The notes below the pieces were generated by a model, which was not told the DNA's origin, made no database searches, and worked only from the letters and a program-made list of their open reading frames with translations. Source: a virus. From it: a stretch of DNA of 30,461 nucleotides. The position numbers and the translations under genes are program-made. Of this stretch, positions 6,012-15,200 are shown piece by piece. The stretch covers positions 1 to 30,461 of the IMG/VR virus record IMGVR_UViG_3300046689_000428; one strand, written 5' to 3'. Each line of letters starts with the position of its first letter. Position 1 is the stretch's first letter.

Positions 6012-6943
6012 AGCGCGTACTCCTTGCGCATCCACTCTACGGTCTGGGGCACGCCGCCTTCGAGGAGGATTTTCGGATCGTGACCCAGGTATTGCTTTGC
6101 GAGCACGATGGATGGGCGCTTGTTGACTACGTTGTGCTCTTCCGCCTTGAGCAAGCGAACGATGTTGTCGTCTGCTCCTACTGCATCGAGCACGATGAGC
6201 GCAAGCTCCTCGACGCTGCGATAGTCGACACCGCCGATGTTCACGACGAATGGGAAGTCCTTCTTGTCGGCACGCTCTACAGCGTTGGCGAGAGTCGGGA
6301 TGAAGTCATCGACGTGCATGAAGGTCCTGTGGTAGCCCTCGTAGACGTCGAACCTCATGCCATGCAACGCTCTGTAGCAGAAGAGAGCCACGACAGAACG
6401 GTATGGCGTGTACTTCTCGCCAGGACCGTACGCGTTGAAGAAGCGGAAGATGTTCGCATCGGTATCGTACCGCGCGACATGGTTGCGTACCTGGAGCTCG
6501 TTGGTGTACTTCGAGATCGCGTACTCGTTCTGGAGCATGGGTGCGCGTGACGTGAGCAGTTCCTCGACCAGCAGATCTTCCGGGATCTCTCCGTATGCCT
6601 CGCTCGAGCTTGCAAAGAACATACGGGCTCTGTAGAGGTTGCAAAGCTCCAGGACGTTACGCGTACCGACTGCATTGGTCTGCCACACCTGCTCGTAGAA
6701 CTTCTCGCCGTTCTCACGCCCGAACTCAGCTGCCATGTGGTAGACGTAGTCGGGCTCTACAGCTTCGAACGCGGCCTTCAACTGACGGTAGTTGCCTACG
6801 TCTGCACGCACGTGCTTCTCGTCAGCATTGTGAGCCAGATCGCAGCCCCATACGTCGTGCCCACGTGCACGAAGCACATTCGTCAAGGGACGTCCCAGTG
6901 TCCCGCTCCAACCCGTTATCAGGATCCTACTCGTGTTGACCAC
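6008..6943 (-). CDS. NAD-dependent nucleotide-sugar epimerase/dehydratase (311 aa)
   Basis: Extended short-chain dehydrogenase. TGWSGTLG (residues 10-17) is the GxxGxxG dinucleotide site, SSSEAYG near 112-118 supplies the active-site Ser region, and Tyr141-x3-Lys145 (YAISK) is the catalytic pair. RFFNAYGPGE and a C-terminal substrate domain follow, as in GalE, dTDP-glucose dehydratase and GDP-mannose relatives. Length is normal. TTG at 6946 and GTG at 6943 are both possible starts; GTG is chosen, with only weak SD support. It probably converts an NDP-sugar used by the neighbouring glycosyltransferases. The exact reaction cannot be told from motifs. Confidence 0.85.
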   Translation of the reverse strand: MVNTSRILITGWSGTLGRPLTNVLRARGHDVWGCDLAHNADEKHVRADVGNYRQLKAAFEAVEPDYVYHMAAEFGRENGEKFYEQVWQTNAVGTRNVLELCNLYRARMFFASSSEAYGEIPEDLLVEELLTSRAPMLQNEYAISKYTNELQVRNHVARYDTDANIFRFFNAYGPGEKYTPYRSVVALFCYRALHGMRFDVYEGYHRTFMHVDDFIPTLANAVERADKKDFPFVVNIGGVDYRSVEELALIVLDAVGADDNIVRLLKAEEHNVVNKRPSIVLAKQYLGHDPKILLEGGVPQTVEWMRKEYAL

Positions 6944-7977
6944 CAATCTTCGATCGCGGTTGCTGCCCTAGGTGCGGCATTGCCATCCCACAACGGGATG
7001 TCTGTCTTCCTTCGCAGCGTCTCCGCGCTCGCCGCCAACTCGAGCAGCTGTTGTGGGTCAACGCCTGTAAGAACGTTCGTTCCCTCGCTCAACGTGCACT
7101 TGCGCTCCGTAGAGTTCCTGTACGTCAGGCATGGTACGCCAAGAACGCTCGTCTCTTCCTGCACACCGCCAGAGTCCGTGATCACATATGCAGCATCACG
7201 TTCCAGCGCGATGAAGTCATCATACGACAACGGCTCCATCGTATGCAAGTTCGCTGAGCGCGTATTCACTGTCCTGCGTGGATGCGTGGGGAATAGCACG
7301 GGCAATGATAGCTCGCCAAGCACGTCGAGCAACTCACTGAACATCGTGCTGTTGTCTACCAGCGCAGGCCTGTGGAACGTTGCTAGCACGTAACCCTGCG
7401 GTTCCAGTCCAAGCGTCTCGAGCATCTTCCCGTTGATAGAGGGAAGCCGTTGCAGCAGCGTGTCGATCATGCAGTTGCCGACAAAGTACGCTGTACCGTG
7501 CGTGACCTCTTCCATCAACGCGAGCATGCCGGCAGCTGTCGAAGCGAGGAGCAGGTCAGAGAGATGATCGACGATGTACCTGTTCTTCTCCTCGGGCATC
7601 GTCCAGTCATAGCTCCTCAGACCAGCTTCGAGGTGGATGAGCGGCGTTCCTGTCATCTCTGCTGCGAGAGCGGCTCCGAGAGTGGAGTCTACGTCTCCCA
7701 CGACGATGCAAGCATCGACAGGATTGTCATAGAGCTCTTCGCCGCAGAGCTTCACCATATCACCCATGCGCATGTGCCTGTAGTCGCCAGGCCTAAGATC
7801 GAGATGCTTGAGCGTGTAACTTCCGAACAGCGCGTTGATGAAGCTATCGCTCATTGCGCCAGCGTGTTGACCAGTGTGGACGATACGAACAAGATGTCCA
7901 CGTCCAACTAGTTCGTGCACGAGCGGCGCTGCCTTGACGAAATTCGGCCTAGCGCCAATGAAGCATGTCAGTTCCAT
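6919..7977 (-). CDS. wecB: UDP-N-acetylglucosamine 2-epimerase, WecB type (352 aa)
   Basis: Interconverts UDP-GlcNAc and UDP-ManNAc through a UDP-bound intermediate; a cytoplasmic GT-B-fold enzyme. Family landmarks are all present: GARPNFVKAAPL near the N-terminus, HTGQH, VVGDVDS with Asp95, HLEAGLRS with Glu117, MPEEKNR near 127-133, TFHRP with His202, and a C-terminal TDSGGVQEE plus STERK segment. The ATG at 7977 has GGAG five bases upstream and overlaps the previous gene by ten bases. Longer readings upstream are not supported. Length is normal. It probably feeds a ManNAc-type sugar to the transferases encoded just upstream. Confidence 0.93.
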   Translation of the reverse strand: MELTCFIGARPNFVKAAPLVHELVGRGHLVRIVHTGQHAGAMSDSFINALFGSYTLKHLDLRPGDYRHMRMGDMVKLCGEELYDNPVDACIVVGDVDSTLGAALAAEMTGTPLIHLEAGLRSYDWTMPEEKNRYIVDHLSDLLLASTAAGMLALMEEVTHGTAYFVGNCMIDTLLQRLPSINGKMLETLGLEPQGYVLATFHRPALVDNSTMFSELLDVLGELSLPVLFPTHPRRTVNTRSANLHTMEPLSYDDFIALERDAAYVITDSGGVQEETSVLGVPCLTYRNSTERKCTLSEGTNVLTGVDPQQLLELAASAETLRRKTDIPLWDGNAAPRAATAIEDWWSTRVGS

Positions 7978-8684
7978 GGGAGCTCCGATAGCGGCTGGCG
8001 GATGCCGGGATACATGCGGGCGATGTTGTCCTCGTGCACGTGCCACACCGGTACGGACGTGTCAAGCATCACGCTCTTACCCTCAAGCAGCGCCTGCCAC
8101 ACCCAATCCTCTTCGTAGCAGGTGTTCGGCTTCCCGTTATTCACCTTCACGTACCAGGGCACGTAGTCCTGTACCTCGACGCTGTACGCGCTCGGTGAGA
8201 TGAAGAAGTTGTCAGCTCCAGCGAAGCCGCTAGGAACGATACGACCGCTACAGAGCTCTTCGTCAGGGATGTCGTATTGCACCTTTGTCGAATCGACGAA
8301 ACGCCTAGCGATCGCAAAGCTCTCATCTGCTCTTGCGCAGATCAGCGGTGCAACGACATCCGCTACTGCACCACCAGCGACGAGCTTGTCGAAGTCTTCT
8401 ACCGATTGGTACAGAGCATCCACGCCCTGCCACACGACACGTCCGTAACTCGGTGCCAACGTCATGAACCACTCTCTGCTCTCTCTGAGCATGTCGTCTG
8501 CGTACGTGAGGCCCGGTGTACCGATGAGTTCCCATTCGACTGGCATCGGTGCAGCGTTGCCAGCCCATGCGATGTGGACATCGTGCAATGATCGTCGCCT
8601 GATCGCAGCGAGCATCTGCAGGAAGGAGGGCATGATGTAGCCCTTTGCATCGCCGTAGTCAGTCACTCCGATGAGGACTCTCAT
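7968..8684 (-). CDS. GT-A-like glycosyltransferase (238 aa)
   Basis: ATG overlapping the upstream stop (ATGA at 8681-8684). The start MRVLIGVTDYGDAKGYIMPS followed by a helix (LQMLAAIRRRS) and an HIAWAGN strand has the look of a family-2-type GT-A transferase. VVAPLICARADESFAIA, SGFAGADNFFISP and CYEEDWVWQALLEG resemble the acceptor-side and EED-type segments of such enzymes. No clean DxD is visible, so activity is less certain. It sits among five other sugar-related genes, which supports the call more than the motifs do. Confidence 0.65.
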   Translation of the reverse strand: MRVLIGVTDYGDAKGYIMPSFLQMLAAIRRRSLHDVHIAWAGNAAPMPVEWELIGTPGLTYADDMLRESREWFMTLAPSYGRVVWQGVDALYQSVEDFDKLVAGGAVADVVAPLICARADESFAIARRFVDSTKVQYDIPDEELCSGRIVPSGFAGADNFFISPSAYSVEVQDYVPWYVKVNNGKPNTCYEEDWVWQALLEGKSVMLDTSVPVWHVHEDNIARMYPGIRQPLSELPWN

Positions 8685-9484
8685 ACGGGTACGTTCCACT
8701 TCTCGAGCATGATCTGGCGGTTGTAAGGCACGACCTGTGCCTGCGCCATCATCTTCTCGGGAAAGTACATCTTGTGCGGGATGCCGATCGCGCAGTTACT
8801 CGCATCTGCCCAGATCTGTGTACCGTGCTGCTCCTGTAGCTGGAACGCGTAGTCCTGGTTCTCACACGCGATGCCAGGATCGAAGCGCACATCGAAGTCT
8901 ACGTCGAGTTTGAGCACGTCACCTGGGATAGCGGCCCAGTTGATCTCCCACTCTATCGGATTCGATGGATACCAGCTCTCCTGGTCCCACCCGCGGATCT
9001 CCTCCCAGCTCCACGACTCCTCGGGCTTGTCAGTGAAGGGTCGCTCGAAGACCGTGTACAGACCCTCGGGCTCGGTCACCTTCTCCGGTCCGGGGTTATC
9101 CGCGATAGATGCATGACCCGTGAGCAGGCAGCCCGGGTGTAGTTCCATGCCCTCAAGAAACTTCTCGACTCCATCCTCTGCGATCCAGAAGTAGTCCTGA
9201 AGGGACACGAACATCTCTGCTCCCATACCACGTGCCATGCGCATCGCGGCTCTGTACGAGCTTGCCAAAGACCTGCCGCCTTGTCCGTGCACCTTGAAAG
9301 CCTCGATAGCCATGAGCTCGCTACGGACTTTCATCACGTCCCACATCGGTGCACGACGTTCGAGGAGTTCGTCTGCGACGATCCAGATGATCCTGTCTCG
9401 CACTGTCTGCCTTGCCAACGACGCGTAGTTCACGTCGATACCGCCGAAGTTGTTGGTCGGTGTGAAGACGACGATCGGGTTCAT
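8681..9484 (-). CDS. GT2-like glycosyltransferase (267 aa)
   Basis: The ATG at 9484 overlaps the stop of the 808-aa gene (ATGA); an ORF extension to 9562 is not needed. It begins MNPIVVFTPTNNFGGIDVNY, the typical first strand and sugar-nucleotide loop of GT-A enzymes. SLASSYRAAMRMARGMGAE and MFVSLQDYFWIAEDG follow, with an aromatic/acidic loop where a DxD would lie. Later segments (FDPGIACENQDYAFQLQEQ) match the (E/Q)xxDY end of the fold. Acceptor and donor are unknown. It is likely coexpressed with the GT fusion and the 238-aa protein. Confidence 0.75.
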   Translation of the reverse strand: MNPIVVFTPTNNFGGIDVNYASLARQTVRDRIIWIVADELLERRAPMWDVMKVRSELMAIEAFKVHGQGGRSLASSYRAAMRMARGMGAEMFVSLQDYFWIAEDGVEKFLEGMELHPGCLLTGHASIADNPGPEKVTEPEGLYTVFERPFTDKPEESWSWEEIRGWDQESWYPSNPIEWEINWAAIPGDVLKLDVDFDVRFDPGIACENQDYAFQLQEQHGTQIWADASNCAIGIPHKMYFPEKMMAQAQVVPYNRQIMLEKWNVPV

Positions 9485-11907
9485 ACCGCTACCTGCGCGA
9501 TACCGCTCGTGATCCCGAACGAGTAGAAGAGATCGTTCCACTTCTCGTATGCGCTGTCCCATGTGAACTGCTCGGCATGTAACCTGTTACGCTCTCGCGC
9601 GATCGCCCTATGGTCGTGGTCCTCCATCGTGATCTCGAGCATGTTCAGCCACTGCTTCTGGTACGTGACGTTGCCTGGCCAACCCTCGATGAGATCTTCG
9701 ACACTGCCCACCGTCTCGTTGAGCGCGGCGAGCTTCGATGCCACAGGGACGACTCCTGCGAGCTGCATCTCTACCGCGGTGATGCAGAAGGTCTCGAGGA
9801 ACGTTGTGGGATAGAGCCACGCGGTCTTCTGCATGAGCTCTTCTGCGAGCTTGGCCTGTGGCACTCTGCCTCGCATGTGGATCCCACCCTCGTCCTGTCC
9901 GAGCTGCTCCCATGCACCCATGATGATGCGCCTGAAACGCTCGAGCGGATGGCTGAGGTCTCGGCTCGTGATCGCGTCGACCATGTTCCATCCGTAGAAG
10001 ACATCGAGCTCTGCGTCCGGCCAGCGCTTCTTGATCTCGGGCCAGAGGCCCATGACGTTGTCGAGTCCGCGATCAGGGCTCGAGCTGTAGACGAAGCGAG
10101 GAGTGCTAAGCGTCGACATCGTCTCCTTCGGGAACCTCGAGAGATCAACGCCGTTGGGTACGACCATGATCCTGTCGTCCTTGATGTCGTAGGTCATCGC
10201 AGTGTGGCGCTTGTGCCACTCTGTGAGACACACGTAACCGTCCGGCTGGATGTTGAAGTTCCCCATGTAGTGGCCCAGGTTCACATCGTGCAGCCAGAGC
10301 AGACCCAAGTCGCAGTTCGGCATCGATTCGAAGATGTGCGGTGCCCGGCTGGAGATGACGACATCGAAGTGCTCGCCCATGGTGAACTCTCCCGAGTTCC
10401 ACCATTCGACTCCGTCCTCGTCCACGCCCCTGTAGTCACCAGGCGTGCCGAAAACCACGGTACGCCATCCATCTGCGACGAACCGCTTAGCGAGCTCCAT
10501 AACACAGATCTCAGCGCCACCAGAACCGTTCTGCGCCTCGAGCTGTGGATGCCAGGGTTCGGGTAGCGGATTCGTGAAGAAGCAGATGCTCTTCGCGTGC
10601 TTCATGCTCCTGAGACGTAGCCTCTCTTCGTCTTGCACGTCCGAGTTGCGCTGCTTTGCCATGCGCTCTTCGAGCATGGCGATCTGCTTGTCGAGGGGCG
10701 GTTCCTTCGAGAGTTCGTTAGGCGGTGGATTCCACACCCGCCTGGCCTCCTCATAGTCCTCCAGCGCAGCGTCGAGGTTGCCGAGCTCAGCCGATGCGAG
10801 TCCCCTGAGGAAGGTGGGTGTGAACTTGTCGTGCATCGGTTCGCGTGCTGCCGCCGTTTTCGGAGCTGAACGCTGGCACGCGAGGTTTGCGAACTCCCAC
10901 ATCCTCCGCCAGTCCTGCATCTCCATGTAGCTCTTCGCGATGCCGATGTATGCCTCGGGCCATGCCGGGTAGTACTTGATCGCCTCGAGATCTGCATCGA
11001 TCGCTGCGTTGTGCTGGTTGATCATGCGATAGACGTCGCCGATCATGCAGAACGCGTTGTACATGTCGTCGTTGATCGGTGCTGACCTGAGGTACTTCTT
11101 GTACATGTCGATCGCGCCAGTAGCGAGGTCCTGCCTCTCCTGGGGATCCTTCGAATCTTCAGCTGCTGCGACCGTCTCGTGTGCGAGGTAGTACGTAGTG
11201 CGTGGGTCGTCCGGATTCTCGCGGTGCGCCTTCATGAGGATCTTACGATTCCTCTCACGCGCGTTGCGCTCAGCTCCGCCCCTCCTGTGGTGCACGATGT
11301 GAGCGCCGTCGAACTCTCCCCACTGGACGGTGACCGGCCCGCGTGCGACCTCGTGCACCGGGAATGTCCAGCGCCAGTCCACGTCGAGGCGCAGCAGCCT
11401 CTCCCGCCACTGCTCCACGATCACCGCCTGCGTCGTTGCCTCGACTCCGTAGGCGTACTTCATGAACCAGCCCTGCGTGAGTGTGTCGCTCTCGGCGAAC
11501 AACTGGGCGAAGGGGATGTCCACCACGAGCTCGTCGTCAGTGTCGATCCAGAGCACCCAGTCGAACTCATCGCGAGGGATCATGTCGAAGGAACGCTGAC
11601 GGGCAACGCTGAAGTCCTCCACCCATTCGTTCTGCGCGATGACGATGTTGTCCTGCGTCCAGCCCGGTACCATGAGCCACCACATGCTTGGTGAGTTCTT
11701 GGTCCCGTTCCAGTCGACGAATACTCTGTCGACGTGAGGTTGCAACGAGTTGAGCATCTTCGTGACGCGTTCTGCATCCCACTCGTCGCCGCAGATGATT
11801 GCTGCAGCGATACGGCCCCCGTTAGGACCCGCCGCATTCTCCAGGTCTCTCCAGGAGTCACTGGGGCGTCCCTGGTTGCTCCGCACACCCTCAGAAAGGT
11901 GGTCCAT
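9481..11907 (-). CDS. GT2-TPR-GT4 bifunctional glycosyltransferase (808 aa)
   Basis: Three parts are visible. Residues about 30-215 are a GT2 domain: IAAAIICGDEWDAERV start, WVLWIDTDDELV with the DxD at 122-124, and FPVHEV near 182. Residues about 225-395 form a helical TPR-like region (YLAHETVAAAE, YNAFCMIGDVYRMINQHNAA, AYIGIAKSYMEMQDW). Residues about 438-790 are a GT-B/GT4 domain: NGSGGAEICVMELAKRF donor/acceptor loop, VVPNGVDLSRFP, and E705-x7-E713 (ETFCITAVE) for the nucleotide sugar. Two enzymes in one chain would add two linked sugars. The ATG overlaps the previous stop (TGATG), with GGGGAG upstream. The product could be a virion or host-surface glycan. Confidence 0.88.
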   Translation of the reverse strand: MDHLSEGVRSNQGRPSDSWRDLENAAGPNGGRIAAAIICGDEWDAERVTKMLNSLQPHVDRVFVDWNGTKNSPSMWWLMVPGWTQDNIVIAQNEWVEDFSVARQRSFDMIPRDEFDWVLWIDTDDELVVDIPFAQLFAESDTLTQGWFMKYAYGVEATTQAVIVEQWRERLLRLDVDWRWTFPVHEVARGPVTVQWGEFDGAHIVHHRRGGAERNARERNRKILMKAHRENPDDPRTTYYLAHETVAAAEDSKDPQERQDLATGAIDMYKKYLRSAPINDDMYNAFCMIGDVYRMINQHNAAIDADLEAIKYYPAWPEAYIGIAKSYMEMQDWRRMWEFANLACQRSAPKTAAAREPMHDKFTPTFLRGLASAELGNLDAALEDYEEARRVWNPPPNELSKEPPLDKQIAMLEERMAKQRNSDVQDEERLRLRSMKHAKSICFFTNPLPEPWHPQLEAQNGSGGAEICVMELAKRFVADGWRTVVFGTPGDYRGVDEDGVEWWNSGEFTMGEHFDVVISSRAPHIFESMPNCDLGLLWLHDVNLGHYMGNFNIQPDGYVCLTEWHKRHTAMTYDIKDDRIMVVPNGVDLSRFPKETMSTLSTPRFVYSSSPDRGLDNVMGLWPEIKKRWPDAELDVFYGWNMVDAITSRDLSHPLERFRRIIMGAWEQLGQDEGGIHMRGRVPQAKLAEELMQKTAWLYPTTFLETFCITAVEMQLAGVVPVASKLAALNETVGSVEDLIEGWPGNVTYQKQWLNMLEITMEDHDHRAIARERNRLHAEQFTWDSAYEKWNDLFYSFGITSGIAQVAV

Positions 11908-12101
11908 CAGCTGGAGCTCCCCGTGGAGCCCTGGAGCCCCGCATCTTTCTGTCGAGCTAGCTGCTCGAGATAGCGTTCGGTGCCGGGCACCCTATCAGTT
12001 CCCAGTTCCAGCCGGTGTGTCAGGGCGAGGTCTTGTAGCTGCCTCTCCCTCTCCGGCAGAGCCAGGCTCCCGTCCGCCGCTATCGCTGCTGCTTCCGTCA
12101 C
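11907..12101 (-). CDS. Small helical hypothetical protein (64 aa)
   Basis: The GTG at 12101 has GGGAGG five bases upstream; a TTG at 12149 would give 80 residues. The protein is helical, with SLALPERERQLQDLALTHRL and RYLEQLARQKD, and its TGA overlaps the start of the GT fusion (TGATG). It overlaps the end of the 77-aa ORF by about 107 bases in another frame. Its last 29 codons cover sequence that no other frame explains. A frameshift joining the two small ORFs is an alternative reading. Function unknown. Confidence 0.55.
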   Translation of the reverse strand: MTEAAAIAADGSLALPERERQLQDLALTHRLELGTDRVPGTERYLEQLARQKDAGLQGSTGSSS

Positions 12102-12228
12102 CGCCGCCTCCCATGATCGTGTTTGCTTCCTCTTCCGAAAGGATGTCAACGTCGTCCGGGCCCCATACGAAACGAGAGACCCGCTGTTGTGGGGTCTCCT
12201 GCGTGTCCTCTGGTACCTGTTCGCTCAT
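11995..12228 (-). CDS. Small acidic hypothetical protein (77 aa)
   Basis: ATG with GAGG eight to nine bases upstream and a perfect TATAAT 18 bases before the ATG. Residues 1-39 look like a folded or helical segment (RVSRFVWGPDDVDILSEEEA). The rest, from about residue 40, is Gly/Ser/Pro low-complexity and lies over the start of the next ORF, so the true end is uncertain. It opens the unit that runs into the sugar cassette. I recognise no family. Confidence 0.55.
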   Translation of the reverse strand: MSEQVPEDTQETPQQRVSRFVWGPDDVDILSEEEANTIMGGGGDGSSSDSGGREPGSAGEGEAATRPRPDTPAGTGN

Positions 12229-12246
12229 TTCCGTGTCCTCATAATC

Positions 12247-12252
12247 ATTATA
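12247..12252 (-). promoter_or_regulatory. -10 box TATAAT ahead of the sugar-cassette unit
   Basis: A perfect TATAAT on the minus strand in the 68-base gap after the giant gene, within the same TATAATGAT string seen at 1883-1891 and 17352-17360. Start of transcription would fall near 12240, giving a leader of only about a dozen bases that still contains GAGG. No -35 box is recognisable. The rest of the gap shows nothing else. Confidence 0.5.
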
Positions 12253-12296
12253 ACTACGCTTCCTCCGATTTCGCCATTGGCAGTCTTGCCCTCCTA

Positions 12297-15200
12297 CTAG
12301 TCCGCGCCGACGATCATGTAGTGTCCCTCTGCGAGCTTCACGAGTTCCCGTACATGATTCACGAGATCATCGCCGTAGAGCTTCTTCTCCGCGGGTACCT
12401 TGAACTGACCATCGTAGCCCACCCACTTGAGTACCATCTGCTGCTTGCCGCTCGAGCCATGCTTTTCCATCGCGATGATGCGGTAGATGGATCCGGCGGG
12501 GAAGAGGATCTCCTTCTCGCCTGGATGTCCGCTCAGAGACGAGTCGTTGGCCCAGATGACAGGCGTTCCTTCCGGGATCACGAGCTTGGCTACCTTCCCC
12601 CAGCTCGTTGCCGACGATCGCAGGTACGATGCGGACTGGAAGCCCTTGTCGCGCACGTAGTCGCCGATGAGCGCATCGCCATGGTGCAGCGGTACTGGCC
12701 ATTCGGTGCCGCGGAAAGCGATGAAGTCCTCGGGAGCCTTAGCAGCGTACTTGAATGCCTCCTTGATCGCAGCAGCCTTAGCGTGTACGTTGGTGTCCGT
12801 ACCCTTGCCCTTGCGCAACCAGCCGTTGATCGCAGAGTAGCCGCTACCGAAGTAGCTCGACAGCGAGCTCCACATCTTGTCTGCATTGGGAGCACCAGCA
12901 CTAGTGGCACGCTTCTTGATACCACCTAGCGCAGACTTCGCCCAAGCGTCTCCTGCCTTATGCGACGTGAACATCTTGTGTCCCGTGTTCGGATCGATAG
13001 CCCAGCCGAGCTGCTGTTCGACGCTGCTGAAGGCTTTTCCCTTCGCCTTCTGGGTGTGCGGCATCACACGATCAGCGATCTCCTGGGAGTTCCAACCCTT
13101 CCCCTTCAGAGACCAGATGAGATTGGAGACCTGCTTCTCGGTCATCTGTGGAACGTGCGTCTCGATCCATCCCTGAGACATCTTCGGCGGGAGTGGATAA
13201 GACGCTGGCAACGCCTGGTGTACCAGCTTCCCTGATTCAAGTACGTTCGGGTTCAACGTATCTTCGGGATGGACGCTGGCCTCCGTGAGGTGATGCAGCG
13301 TCTGAGTCTGATCGCTCAGAGGATCCTTAAGCGTGACGCTCGACGGTCCCTGGACTCCCGTGACTAGCCACTCTTTGCCGTTGACGTTGACATGAGCACC
13401 GATCTTCACCTCGCCTAACGTCTGCTTCGCTTGGCTTGCCACCTGTGAAGTGTCGAGCACCTTGTAGTTCTGACCAGGGACAACGTTCTGTACGATGTGA
13501 CCGTCGGGATCCAACAGATGGTACCACGTGGGACTACCGCTGACGTGCGTCGACGCCACCGTGAGTACTGGATACGTGTCCGTGGCGATCTTCATCCCTG
13601 GTGCCAGCTGCGTGCCCTTCACGGTCTTTCCCTCGAGAGATGTCCCGCCCACTCCAGAGACATCGGTGACGGTGTAGTGGAACTTCGGGACGACCTCCTT
13701 CTCGATCGAACCGTCAGGGTTCTGGAGGAAGTACTTCGCGCTGATGTACATGACGTCGGGAGAGGTCTTCTGCGCCTCTTTCTTCGTGACTACCTTCCAG
13801 GGCCCTGCCCACTTTTCCTTCACGACCATGCCATCGACGATCTGGCTACCATTGACTTCCTTGCCCACCATAGCGAGGTGCTCGGGTGAGGGTCCACCGC
13901 TTCCGCCTGCGTCGACGATCTTGACGTAGACACCCCCAGTTACATCCATGACGTGATCGCCCTTATTGTCGACGATCTCAAGGCCTTGGGGTCCTTGTTG
14001 CACGGTCATCACGGCGTTGGGTGATATCGTATCGACATTTGCGTGCTGATCTGTGACCTTCATCCCAGGCTTCAGCTGAATGCTGTCTACGACGTCACCC
14101 TTTGCCAATGAACTCTGTCCGTTGCTTCCTGCAGGGAGCTCCTCCAACGTGACCGGAAGGGCAGGATGTATAGCCTTCGATGGTTCGCCCTCGTAGTTGC
14201 CACCACCGACCATATCGTGAGGAGCTAGATACGTGAATCCAGCATCCTTCGATGCGATCTTGTAGATGTCACCCTGGTCGTTCGACACTAGCGAACCCAC
14301 GGGGAGAGATCCTACAGCGTACGTCTTTCCGGGCTGCAGCGTCGTAGAGCTCTGTCCGCCATGCGATCCCTGATAGAAGGCGTTAGGCACGCCGTAAGTC
14401 GTGTTCACGAAGGATGACTTCACCCAGACCGGATGTGCTTCAGCACTTGTCGTCGCCGGGATGAACTCACCGCCCGCTTCTGATTCGACGACCTGATATG
14501 CCTGCGTGTTGAAGCCCTCGGGGATCTCCGGCGGTGGCGTGCCGCCCTGGCTTGCTACCTTGTAGTACGATCCCTTCGCCTGGTCCCAGTACACGGTACC
14601 TGGGGGCATCATGCCGACCGGGTACTCGGAGTGCAGGAGCACGTCACCGGGAGGGAGCACTCCGGTCGGCGACTCAGTCTTCACGTCCTGCGGGATGTTG
14701 CCGATCTTCGTGACGTCGTACGTGTTCGGGATCGAGAAGTCATCGCCAGTCGGCTCGTGGATCAGCACGATGCTGGACGGTGAGACGCTCTTCACGACGT
14801 ACGTGTCGTTCGGATCGCCGATGCCGAGCGACTGTCCCGGCGCCTCCTTGATCACATCACCGAGCTCCAGCGAGCCGGACTTGACGCTTGTGGGCGCAGG
14901 TCCGTTGCCTGTGAGCCCGTCCGTAGGAGCTTTCGGGACGTGCTCGACCATGACGTTCTCGTCGAAGTACTTCGTCTTCCCAGTGTCGAGGTTCTTCGCG
15001 ATGAACTCGCCACCGCTGGGGTGGATCTCCTGCGCAGTGTTGGCGACCTCCCACTTCGAACCGAACGCCTTGAACTGCTCGCCCTGCTTGAGATCGCCAG
15101 CCTTCGTGCCAGCGAGGAGGGGTTCGGAGACGTTGTGCCCGTTCGCAGCGTCGGCCTTCTTAGCTTCCTGCACGTCCTTGTGGAACTTGAACATCGCGTC

